12,801 nucleotides of DNA. Source: Candidatus Brevibacterium intestinigallinarum. GTDB lineage: Bacteria > Actinomycetota > Actinomycetes > Actinomycetales > Brevibacteriaceae. Positions 6,483-12,295 of this stretch are shown one piece after another. The stretch spans positions 1 through 12,801 of the forward strand of contig DWZY01000130.1 in assembly GCA_019117325.1 (NCBI GenBank), given 5' to 3'. The notes beneath the pieces are model-generated. The model saw only the letters and a list, made by a program, of their open reading frames with translations. It was not told the origin of the DNA and ran no database searches. Every line of letters begins with the position of its first letter. The stretch's first letter is position 1. The position numbers were made by a program, and so were the translations under genes.

Positions 6483-7067
6483 TCAGCCCTGCTGAGCGGC
6501 GCCCTCGGTCCCGTCGGCTGCGCCCTCGGTCGTGCCGTCCGCGGCGCCCTCGGTGGGGTCCGTGGTCGGGTCCTCAGCCGGCGTGGTGGGCAGCAGCTCC
6601 GCGTACTCGGGGATCGAGCCGTCCAGGACCTGCGCACGGATCGTCTCCGACGCGGAACCGACTGTCGCCTCGACGTCGACGAGCTCGCCCACCTGGGCGT
6701 TCAGGCCGCTGATGACGAGGGGCTCTGCCTCCGAGGTCTCGGCGTGCGAGTTCTGCTGGAAGGTCTCGCCCGGCTGCAGCGAGGTCTCCACGGTCTCCGG
6801 GCCGATCGTCAGCGAGACGGTGCGGGGCTCATCGGAGCTGTTCACGAGGGTGTAGAAGACGCTCGCGTCGCCGTCCTCGTTCTGCAGCAGGAGGAGGCCG
6901 CGGACGTCAACGCCCTCGAGGTCCTCACGGGACCAGGCGCCGTCACCTCCGTTGTACTCATACTTCGCTGTCTGGTCGGCCGACAGCATGTTGGCACAAC
7001 CGGTGAGGGGTGCGATGACTGCGAACGCTGCTGCGGCCACTGCCAGGCGCGCGGTCCTCTTCTTCAC
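6483..7067 (-). CDS. LpqE-like lipoprotein
   Basis: A 194-residue secreted lipoprotein. It has a KKR basic start, a hydrophobic run (residues 8-21), and the lipobox LTGC with the lipidated Cys at residue 24. The mature part begins NMLSADQTAKYEYNGGD. The core, DVRGLLLLQNEDGDASVFYTLVNSSDEPRTVSLTI, resembles a beta-sandwich of the kind in LpqE (Rv3584), which also sits beside carD in M. tuberculosis. Function is unknown; it would be anchored to the outer face of the membrane. The tail is a TEGAADG low-complexity repeat. Start GTG at 7067-7065 is chosen over a longer reading because it puts the signal peptide at the N-terminus and has AAGGAG 8 bases upstream. It is divergent from carD. Confidence 0.75.
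   Translation of the reverse strand: MKKRTARLAVAAAAFAVIAPLTGCANMLSADQTAKYEYNGGDGAWSREDLEGVDVRGLLLLQNEDGDASVFYTLVNSSDEPRTVSLTIGPETVETSLQPGETFQQNSHAETSEAEPLVISGLNAQVGELVDVEATVGSASETIRAQVLDGSIPEYAELLPTTPAEDPTTDPTEGAADGTTEGAADGTEGAAQQG
6500..6554. repeat. Repeat encoding the TEGAADG tail of the lipoprotein
   Basis: CGCCCTCGGT occurs three times (6500-6509, 6521-6530, 6545-6554) at spacings of 21 and 24, both multiples of three. On the coding strand it gives repeated T-E-G-A-A. It is the 3' end of the lipoprotein gene. Confidence 0.7.
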
Positions 7068-7111
7068 GATCCGGGCTCCTTGGACGTACGACGACACGGA
7101 ACTTCTCCGCC

Positions 7112-7117
7112 ATCCTA
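7112..7117 (-). promoter_or_regulatory. Possible -10 element of the lipoprotein gene
   Basis: TAGGAT on the - strand (7117 to 7112) would give a start near 7105 and a leader of about 38 bases that includes the AAGGAG ribosome site. TTCTAC (7141 to 7136) is a poor -35 candidate. Confidence 0.4.
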
Positions 7118-7297
7118 GCGCTCTTTCGACCAGACGTAGAACTCGCTCGGATTCCGCTGGCAGAACCATGAGTGCGCCGCGCGGAGCCCAGGTGAGACGG
7201 GTGCGCGGGCGCCACCGCGGCGTCCGCATCGTGAGAAGGGGCGGACCCTACCACCGGATCGCTGTGACCGTCCTCATTTCCCCGGCGCGTCACATGC

Positions 7298-7303
7298 TAG
7301 ACT
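7298..7303 (+). promoter_or_regulatory. Probable extended -10 of carD
   Basis: TGC-TAGACT (7295-7303) is an extended -10. Transcription would start near 7310, giving a leader of about 22 bases that contains GAAAGGGG (7313-7320) before the ATG at 7332. No clear -35. Confidence 0.5.
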
Positions 7304-7331
7304 TGGTCACTGCGAAAGGGGTTCACAGAAT

Positions 7332-7814
7332 ATGGCATTTCAGGTCGGCGATACCGTCGTCTATCCCCATCACGGGGCGGCGACTGTCCAGGAGATCAAG
7401 ACTCGCGCGATCAAGGGAGTGGAGAAGCTCTATCTGAAACTGCAGGTGTCCCACGGCGACCTCGTCATCGAGGTGCCTGCGGAGAACTGCGACCTCGTGG
7501 GAGTCCGGGATGTCGTCGGCGAAGAGGGCCTCGAGCAGGTCTTCCAGGTCCTTCGTGCGGATGTCACGGAGGAGCCCACGAACTGGTCCCGCCGCTACAA
7601 GGCGAATCTCGAGAAGTTCCAGTCCGGCGATGTCATCAAGGTCGCAGAGGTCGTGCGCGATCTGTGGCGTCGCGAGCAGGACCGGGGCCTGTCCACCGGA
7701 GAGAAGCGCATGCTCGCGAAGGCGCGGCAGGTCCTCGTCTCCGAACTCGCTCTGGCTGAGAAGAAGGAAGAGGAAGAGGCAGAGGCACTGCTGGACGAAG
7801 TCCTCGCCTCCTGA
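7332..7814 (+). CDS. carD: RNA polymerase-binding transcription factor CarD
   Basis: CarD binds the RNA polymerase beta subunit and promoter DNA and stabilises the open complex, notably at rRNA promoters. The 160-residue protein has the N-terminal polymerase-interaction domain (1-53, starting FQVGDTVVYPHHGAA) and the C-terminal helical DNA-binding domain. The latter includes EEPTNWSRRYKANLEK with W85, the residue that wedges at the upstream edge of the bubble. R25, a polymerase-contact residue in M. tuberculosis CarD, is conserved. The position of R47, the other well-studied contact, is Glu here (IEVPAEN). The acidic tail KKEEEEAEALLDEVLAS is typical in position. ATG at 7332 follows a GAAAGGGG site. 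A hairpin follows about 60 bases after the stop, so carD may be a single-gene unit. Confidence 0.97.
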   Translation: MAFQVGDTVVYPHHGAATVQEIKTRAIKGVEKLYLKLQVSHGDLVIEVPAENCDLVGVRDVVGEEGLEQVFQVLRADVTEEPTNWSRRYKANLEKFQSGDVIKVAEVVRDLWRREQDRGLSTGEKRMLAKARQVLVSELALAEKKEEEEAEALLDEVLAS

Positions 7815-7873
7815 CATCCTCCCGCTGGCACCGCGCATGCGGATCGCACGCGCGCACCGCTGATGCGGAGTGG

Positions 7874-7907
7874 ACCGGCCGATCATCCTCCGGGATGGTC
7901 GGCCGGT
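7874..7907 (+). terminator. Intrinsic terminator of carD
   Basis: A 15-bp stem (7874-7888 / 7893-7907) with one wobble pair and a TCCG loop, followed by TTCGTCT. It lies 60 bases after the carD stop and before the thioesterase gene. Confidence 0.75.
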
Positions 7908-7974
7908 TTCGTCTGCTCATCCCTGTACGATCGCGCTCACCTCGATCGATCGCCCTCACTCCCGAAGGACCTGC

Positions 7975-8565
7975 ATGAATCCGTCGTCCCCCGACCCGCT
8001 GCCGTTCCACGAGCACACCGCCCGCGTCACCCGGGAGCTCATCACCGCGCTCGTGACGGAGGACGACACGGACGCGCTCGCCGCGCAGGTCGCGGACATC
8101 GCCGCGCGACTGTCCGCCGCGGCGGCCGACCCGCACGGGGTGACCGTCGAGGATCCGCATGAGGTTCCCAACCACATCCCGCACGACATCACCCCGGCCT
8201 CGTCCGCACGCAACGCGATCGCCCCGCCCATGGCGATCGTCCCGGACGGGGACGGCTACCGCTGCGACCTCACCCTGCCGCTGCAGTACCAGGGCCCTCC
8301 CGGACGCGTCCACGGCGGCATCGTCGCGCTCATGATCGACCATCTGCTGGGCCACGCGGCCGGCATGGACAGCCCACGCCGTTCCATGACCCGCACGCTG
8401 ACGCTCGACTACGACGGCGGCACGCCCATCAACGAGCCGATCACCGTTCGGGGCTGGATCGCCCGCCGCGAGGGCCGCAAGACGTTCCTCGAAGCGCAGA
8501 TCCTCTGCGACGACGAGGTGCGCGTGCGCGCGCACGGACTGTGGATCCTCCCGCGCGAGGCATGA
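7975..8565 (+). CDS. Hotdog-fold thioesterase (PaaI/4HBT superfamily)
   Basis: A 196-residue protein with an N-terminal helical part (about 10-55) and a C-terminal hotdog domain. The characteristic segment is GRVHGGIVALMIDHLLGHAA (about 110-129), with HGG at 113-115 and an Asp at 122 in the helix that usually carries the catalytic acid. The end, RTLTLDYDGGTPINEPITVRGWI, is the usual beta-sheet. Such enzymes hydrolyse acyl-CoA thioesters; the substrate cannot be told from sequence. The longer open frame starting at 7870 runs through the carD terminator, so ATG at 7975, with GAAGGA 7 bases upstream, is the better start. It sits between carD and ispD, which are neighbours in other actinobacteria as I recall, so it may be an insertion into that block. 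Confidence 0.78.
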   Translation: MNPSSPDPLPFHEHTARVTRELITALVTEDDTDALAAQVADIAARLSAAAADPHGVTVEDPHEVPNHIPHDITPASSARNAIAPPMAIVPDGDGYRCDLTLPLQYQGPPGRVHGGIVALMIDHLLGHAAGMDSPRRSMTRTLTLDYDGGTPINEPITVRGWIARREGRKTFLEAQILCDDEVRVRAHGLWILPREA

Positions 8566-8661
8566 GGCTCTCTCCCGAGTGCGCGACCCGCGTAACCGCA
8601 CCGGCACGCGGACCCCGCTCGGCGGCCCAGTGCAGTCCGCCCCGCCGGTCGCCGTGCGCCG

Positions 8662-8667
8662 TATCCT
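8662..8667 (+). promoter_or_regulatory. Probable -10 element of ispD-ispF (leaderless start)
   Basis: TATCCT ends 6 bases before the ispD ATG at 8674. No Shine-Dalgarno sequence is present in GACACC, so a leaderless mRNA starting at the ATG is likely. No convincing -35 in the preceding GC-rich 30 bases. Confidence 0.5.
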
Positions 8668-8673
8668 GACACC

Positions 8674-9480
8674 ATGTCGACGGCACTGATCATCCCTGCC
8701 GCGGGCGCCGGTACCCGCCTGGGCGCGGGCCTGCCCAAGGCCTTCGTTCCGCTGGCTGGTCGGACCCTGCTGGCCCGGGCCGTTGAGGGCGCCGTCCGCT
8801 CGGGTGTCGTCGACACGATCGTCATCGCCGCCCCCGCTCACCTCGTGGCGGAGGCGGAGGGCATCGCACGGACTGCCGCCCGGGCCGCAGGTCCCGAGGA
8901 TGGCGGCCCGCCGCCGCCCGCACAGGGGGCCGCAGTCACTGAGTCGTCCTCCGTCACTCCGGTCTCGATCATCGTCGTGGCCGGGGGAGAGGAGCGGACC
9001 GTGTCCGTCGCCGCAGCCCTGGCCGCCGTGCACGAGGCCGAGTGGGTCCTCGTCCACGATGCCGCCCGCTGCCTCACCCCCGTCGGGGTCTTCCACCGCG
9101 TGCACGCCGCACTGCAGGCGGGTGCCCGCGCCGTCGTGCCCGTCCTCCCGGTCACGGACACCGTCCGGACGCAGGCGGACGACGGGACGCTGCGCGGGGG
9201 CCTCGACCGCTCCGCTCTGCGCCGCGTGCAGACGCCCCAGGGCTTCCGGCGCGCGGTCCTCCACGCTGCCCACACCGTGCACCGCGACGACCCCGATCCC
9301 GCACTGACGGACGATGCGGGCCTCGTCGAGCGCATCGGCACCGCGCTCACCCCGGTCGACGGCGACGAGGCCTCCCTCAAGATCACGCACCCGCTGGACC
9401 TGAGGATCGCCGGCCTCCTGCTGGAGGACAGCACCCCGCAGGGTGACGCGCACACCGAGCGGCAGGAGGACCCCTCATGA
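8674..9480 (+). CDS. ispD: 2-C-methyl-D-erythritol 4-phosphate cytidylyltransferase IspD
   Basis: IspD attaches CMP from CTP to methylerythritol phosphate in the MEP isoprenoid pathway. The 268-residue protein has the nucleotide-binding signature PAAGAGTRLGAGLPKAF with the catalytic R15 and K22. Next come VVAGGEERTVSV, VHDAARCLTP, PVTDTVR, RVQTPQGFR and, at the end, TDDAGLVE and GDEASLKITHPLDLRIA. All are standard. It is somewhat long for the family (about 230) because of a Gly/Pro/Ser-rich insert at about 73-98 and a short disordered C-terminus. The stop overlaps the ispF ATG (ATGA), so both enzymes of the pathway are coupled; IspE, which acts between them, is not in the window. Confidence 0.95.
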   Translation: MSTALIIPAAGAGTRLGAGLPKAFVPLAGRTLLARAVEGAVRSGVVDTIVIAAPAHLVAEAEGIARTAARAAGPEDGGPPPPAQGAAVTESSSVTPVSIIVVAGGEERTVSVAAALAAVHEAEWVLVHDAARCLTPVGVFHRVHAALQAGARAVVPVLPVTDTVRTQADDGTLRGGLDRSALRRVQTPQGFRRAVLHAAHTVHRDDPDPALTDDAGLVERIGTALTPVDGDEASLKITHPLDLRIAGLLLEDSTPQGDAHTERQEDPS

Positions 9481-10007
9481 CCCGTGACCACGCTTCGGAT
9501 GACCACTCTGCCGAAAGTCTCCGCGTATCTCTGCCCCGCGTGGGCACCGGTGTCGACGTCCACGCCTACTCGGACGACCCCGCACGCCCCCTCTGGGTCG
9601 CGGGGCTGCTGTGGGAGGGGCAGACGGGGCTTGCGGGGCACTCGGATGCGGACGTCGTCGCGCACGCGTGCTGCGACGCCCTGTTCGCCGCGGCGGGCAT
9701 CGGCGACCTGGGGGCGCACTTCGGGACGGACAGACCGGACCTGGCCGGGGCCTCGGGAGCGGTGCTCCTGGCCGAGGCCGCACGACTCGTGCGGGAGGCG
9801 GGCTTCGAGATCGGCAACGTCTCCGTCCAGGCGATCTGTGTGCGCCCGAAGATCGGCACCCGGCGCGAGGAGGCGCAGCGAGTGCTGAGCGAGGCCGCCG
9901 GTGCGCCCGTGTCCGTGTCAGGGACGACGACGGATGGGCTGGGACTCACGGGCCGCGGCGAGGGTGCGGCCGCGATCGCGACCGCGCTGGTGGTGCCGCG
10001 TGGCTGA
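9477..10007 (+). CDS. ispF: 2-C-methyl-D-erythritol 2,4-cyclodiphosphate synthase IspF
   Basis: IspF cyclises CDP-methylerythritol 2-phosphate, releasing CMP. The 176-residue protein has the zinc ligands D27 and H29 in GTGVDVHAY and H63 in GHSDADVVAHACCDAL. It also has the conserved GIGDLGAHFGTD and the C-terminal TTTDGLGLTGRGEGAAA. It carries about 20 extra residues at the N-terminus; the ATG at 9477 is still favoured because a strong AGGAGG (9464-9469) precedes it at the right distance. It forms an operon with ispD. The short length and intact ligands fit a stand-alone, trimeric IspF rather than an IspDF fusion. Confidence 0.95.
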   Translation: MTRDHASDDHSAESLRVSLPRVGTGVDVHAYSDDPARPLWVAGLLWEGQTGLAGHSDADVVAHACCDALFAAAGIGDLGAHFGTDRPDLAGASGAVLLAEAARLVREAGFEIGNVSVQAICVRPKIGTRREEAQRVLSEAAGAPVSVSGTTTDGLGLTGRGEGAAAIATALVVPRG

Positions 10008-10041
10008 GAGCTCGGGAGCCGTTCACGGCTGAGAGCTCGGG
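10002..10041. repeat. 15-bp direct repeat at the ispF stop
   Basis: GGCTGAGAGCTCGGG occurs at 10002-10016 (containing the ispF stop TGA) and again at 10027-10041, a 25-bp period. No role suggested; probably local duplication. Confidence 0.7.
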
Positions 10042-10059
10042 GCCCTGCACGCGGGTCCG

Positions 10060-10083
10060 GTGCCGGCTGAGCCGGCCCGGCAC
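10060..10083. terminator. Possible bidirectional terminator between ispF and the permease
   Basis: GTGCCGG (10060-10066) pairs with CCGGCAC (10077-10083). An alternative hairpin is GCCGGC-TGA-GCCGGC (10062-10076). It lies between converging genes, with no U-tract. Confidence 0.45.
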
Positions 10084-10091
10084 TATGTGCG

Positions 10092-11474
10092 TCAGCCGCC
10101 TGCGAGTGACCTGTTCCGGCGGGTCACGATGACACCCGCCACCTGGAGTGCGACGTAGAGGCCCAGGGTGGCCAGCAGCTGCGAGCGGACGTCGGGGACT
10201 GTGAAGCCCAGGATGATGACGGCGATCAGCGCGGCCAGCGTCGCCCAGGACAGGTACGGGAATAGCCACATCTTCAGGGGCAGGTCCTGTCCGGACCGCT
10301 CTGCGCGGGTGCGCAGGATCAGGTGGGAGATGATCGCGGACAGCCACGTGACGATGAGGGTCGAGCCCACGAGGTTGAGCAGCAGGCCCAGCACTGCCTC
10401 CGCCCAGAAGTAGTTGAGGCCCACGGCGATGAATCCGAACGCGACGGACATCCAGACGCCGGCCGCGGGCACGGCCCGGTCGTCGAGCTTCGCGGTGGCG
10501 CGCGGGGCCATGCCGCGCTGCGCGAGCGAGAAGAACATCCGGGAGGCCCCGTACACGTTCGCGTTGAGCGAGCTCAGCAGGGCCGCGACGATGATGAAGC
10601 CCAGGATGGCGCCCAGCAGCGGCAGGCCCGCGGTGTTGAGGACCGCGACGAAGGGGCTCTGCAGCAGGGCCGGGTCGTCCCACGGCAGGGCGAGGACCAT
10701 GATGCCCACGGAGCCCATGTAGAAGAGCAGGATGCGCCACACGATCGTGCGGGTGGCCGTGGCGATCGACTTCTCCGGCTGGGCGGTCTCCGCCGCCGCG
10801 ACCGCGACGATCTCGATGCCTCCGAACGCGAAGACGACGACCAGCAGGCCGGCCGCGATTCCGCTGATGCCGTGGGGCATGAGGTCGCCCGTCACGTGCG
10901 TGAGGCCCGGGCTGTCCGCGGGCGTCCAGCCCAGCAGGAACGCGATGCCCAGGATGAGGAACAGGACGACGAAGGCGACCTTGATGAAGGAGAACCAGAA
11001 CTCGAACTCGCCGAACTTGCGCACGCCCCACAGATTGATCCACGTGAAGATCACCATGAACACGAGCGCGTAGACCCACTGGGGGAACAGCGGGACGATG
11101 CCCGCGAGGATCTGGGCGGCGGCTGTCGCCTCGGCCGCGACGACCAGGCACAGCGTGATCCACCAGAGCCAGCCCACCGCGAAGGCGGTCGACGGGCCCA
11201 GCGCCTTGCCCGCGTAGTAGGAGAAGGCGCCCGGGTTGGGGTCCGCCGCGACCATCTCGCCCAGCATGCGCATGACCGCGATGACGATGAGGCCCGCGAT
11301 CGCATACGACACGAGCACGGCGGGGCCGGCGGCGGCGATGCCCGCACCGGATCCCACGAACAGGCCCGCGCCGATCGCGGAGCCCAGGCTCATCATGACA
11401 AGGTGGCGGGGCAGCATCGCAGGCTTCAGACCGCTGCCGGACGCGCTGGCTCCCTGACTGTTCTGCTCACTCAC
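10092..11474 (-). CDS. Amino acid permease (APC superfamily)
   Basis: A 460-residue integral membrane protein with about 12 hydrophobic segments. The first transmembrane segment contains the APC substrate-site motif GSAIGAGLFVGSG, followed by AGPAVLVSYAIAG and GEMVAADPNPGAFSYYAGKALG, typical of the amino acid transporter (AAT) family. Members import amino acids or GABA by proton symport. The exact substrate (e.g. D-Ala/Ser/Gly, GABA or an aromatic amino acid) cannot be assigned from sequence reading. The frame is open to 11567, but the extra residues would run through a terminator-like hairpin. GTG at 11474-11472 (MSEQNSQGAS) with a -10 hexamer just upstream is preferred. It seems to be its own transcription unit, unrelated to the neighbours. 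Confidence 0.88.
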   Translation of the reverse strand: MSEQNSQGASASGSGLKPAMLPRHLVMMSLGSAIGAGLFVGSGAGIAAAGPAVLVSYAIAGLIVIAVMRMLGEMVAADPNPGAFSYYAGKALGPSTAFAVGWLWWITLCLVVAAEATAAAQILAGIVPLFPQWVYALVFMVIFTWINLWGVRKFGEFEFWFSFIKVAFVVLFLILGIAFLLGWTPADSPGLTHVTGDLMPHGISGIAAGLLVVVFAFGGIEIVAVAAAETAQPEKSIATATRTIVWRILLFYMGSVGIMVLALPWDDPALLQSPFVAVLNTAGLPLLGAILGFIIVAALLSSLNANVYGASRMFFSLAQRGMAPRATAKLDDRAVPAAGVWMSVAFGFIAVGLNYFWAEAVLGLLLNLVGSTLIVTWLSAIISHLILRTRAERSGQDLPLKMWLFPYLSWATLAALIAVIILGFTVPDVRSQLLATLGLYVALQVAGVIVTRRNRSLAGG

Positions 11475-11481
11475 GCCCCCG

Positions 11482-11487
11482 ATCCTA
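11482..11487 (-). promoter_or_regulatory. Probable -10 element of the permease gene (near-leaderless)
   Basis: TAGGAT on the - strand (11487 to 11482) is separated by 7 bases (CGGGGGC) from the GTG at 11474. Transcription would start at or one base before the start codon. Confidence 0.45.
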
Positions 11488-11509
11488 TCGACCGATGCGT
11501 GACGCAGAT

Positions 11510-11549
11510 CGCCCCGGGCCCACCGTGCGTGCACGGCGAGCCCGGGGCG
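11510..11549 (-). terminator. Probable terminator after the mscR-hydrolase pair
   Basis: Outer stem CGCCCCGGGC / GCCCGGGGCG (11510-11519 / 11540-11549). The inner stem is CCGTGC-GT-GCACGG. It lies 65 bases after the hydrolase stop and just upstream of the permease promoter, so it would insulate the permease. No U-tract. Confidence 0.6.
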
Positions 11550-11614
11550 AGTGACGGGCGTCCTCACGACGCGACCGGCCTGCTGCTCAGTGGCGGCTGC
11601 TCATTGACTGAGGC

Positions 11615-12295
11615 TCAGTGGCCGCGGTCCAGCCACTCCTGGAGGTTCGGGGACTCCGTCCCGATCGTCGTCGAGCCGCCGTGGCCCGTGAGCACCACGG
11701 TGCGGTCGGGCAGCTCGAAGAGCGTCTCCGTGATCGACTGGATGATCGTGTCGAAGCTCGAGTACGACCGTCCCGTCGCGCCGGGGCCGCCCTGGAACAG
11801 GGTGTCGCCGGAGAACAGGACCGGGCTCGACGCGGATGCGCCCTCGGGCAGCACGTCCGCCGGGATCTTCAGCGACTCGCTCACGTAGAAGCACGTGGAG
11901 CCGGGGGAGTGCCCGGGGGTGTGCAGTGCCTTGAGGTGCACTCCGGCCACCGCGTACTCCGTGCCCGGGGTGATCGCCCGGTCCGGTCCGCTGTTCGGGT
12001 AGACCATGTCCCACAGCACGCGGTCATCCGGGTTCAGATGGATGGGCGGATTCCCCACCGCTGCTGCGGTGTCCGCGACCGCGCGGATGTGGTCGTCGTG
12101 CCCGTGCGTGAGCAGGATGGCCTTGACCTTCCGCTCGCCCACCGCGGCGGCGACCGCATGCGCGTCGTGCGCGGGATCGATGATGATGACCTCGACATCG
12201 TCCCCGATGATCCACACGTTGTTGTCGACGTCGAACGTGCCGCCGTCCAAGGAGAACGTCCCGGACGTCACGAGCCTCTCGATGCGCGCGCTCAT
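11615..12295 (-). CDS. Metallo-beta-lactamase-fold hydrolase paired with MscR
   Basis: A 226-residue glyoxalase II-like MBL protein. Metal ligands are intact: THGHDDH (H64, H66, D68, H69), TPGHSPG (H129), SGDTLF (D164) and TGHGG (H205). Family members of this type hydrolyse thioesters. Its ATG overlaps the mscR stop (ATGA), as MscR is followed by an MBL protein in other actinobacteria (Rv2259/Rv2260). The likely role, by inference from MscR chemistry, is hydrolysis of S-formylmycothiol to formate and mycothiol, or of another mycothiol thioester. No signal peptide, so cytosolic. GGAG lies 6 bases before the ATG. The C-terminus NLQEWLDRGH is the usual end of the family. Confidence 0.85.
   Translation of the reverse strand: MSARIERLVTSGTFSLDGGTFDVDNNVWIIGDDVEVIIIDPAHDAHAVAAAVGERKVKAILLTHGHDDHIRAVADTAAAVGNPPIHLNPDDRVLWDMVYPNSGPDRAITPGTEYAVAGVHLKALHTPGHSPGSTCFYVSESLKIPADVLPEGASASSPVLFSGDTLFQGGPGATGRSYSSFDTIIQSITETLFELPDRTVVLTGHGGSTTIGTESPNLQEWLDRGH

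Noticed and set aside
7321..7327. Single GTTCACA before carD as a PHO-box half
   Set aside because: There is no second unit at 11 or 22 bp, and it lies inside the carD leader between the ribosome site and the ATG.
7926..7931. TACGAT as -10 element of the thioesterase gene
   Set aside because: It fits TANNNT loosely but overlaps the end of the carD terminator region and has no supporting -35 or spacing argument.
7636..9453. 605-codon open frame on the - strand opposite the thioesterase and ispD genes
   Set aside because: Both genes underneath have clear family motifs on the + strand. The antisense translation has no recognisable domain and is a GC-rich mirror frame.
10021..10027. Single GTTCACG after ispF as a PHO-box half
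   Set aside because: Isolated, between converging genes, with no repeat unit at the right spacing.
10323..11888. 521-codon open frame on the + strand opposite the permease
   Set aside because: Composition is rich in Arg, Asp and His with no domain. The - strand frame has clear transmembrane segments and the APC motif.
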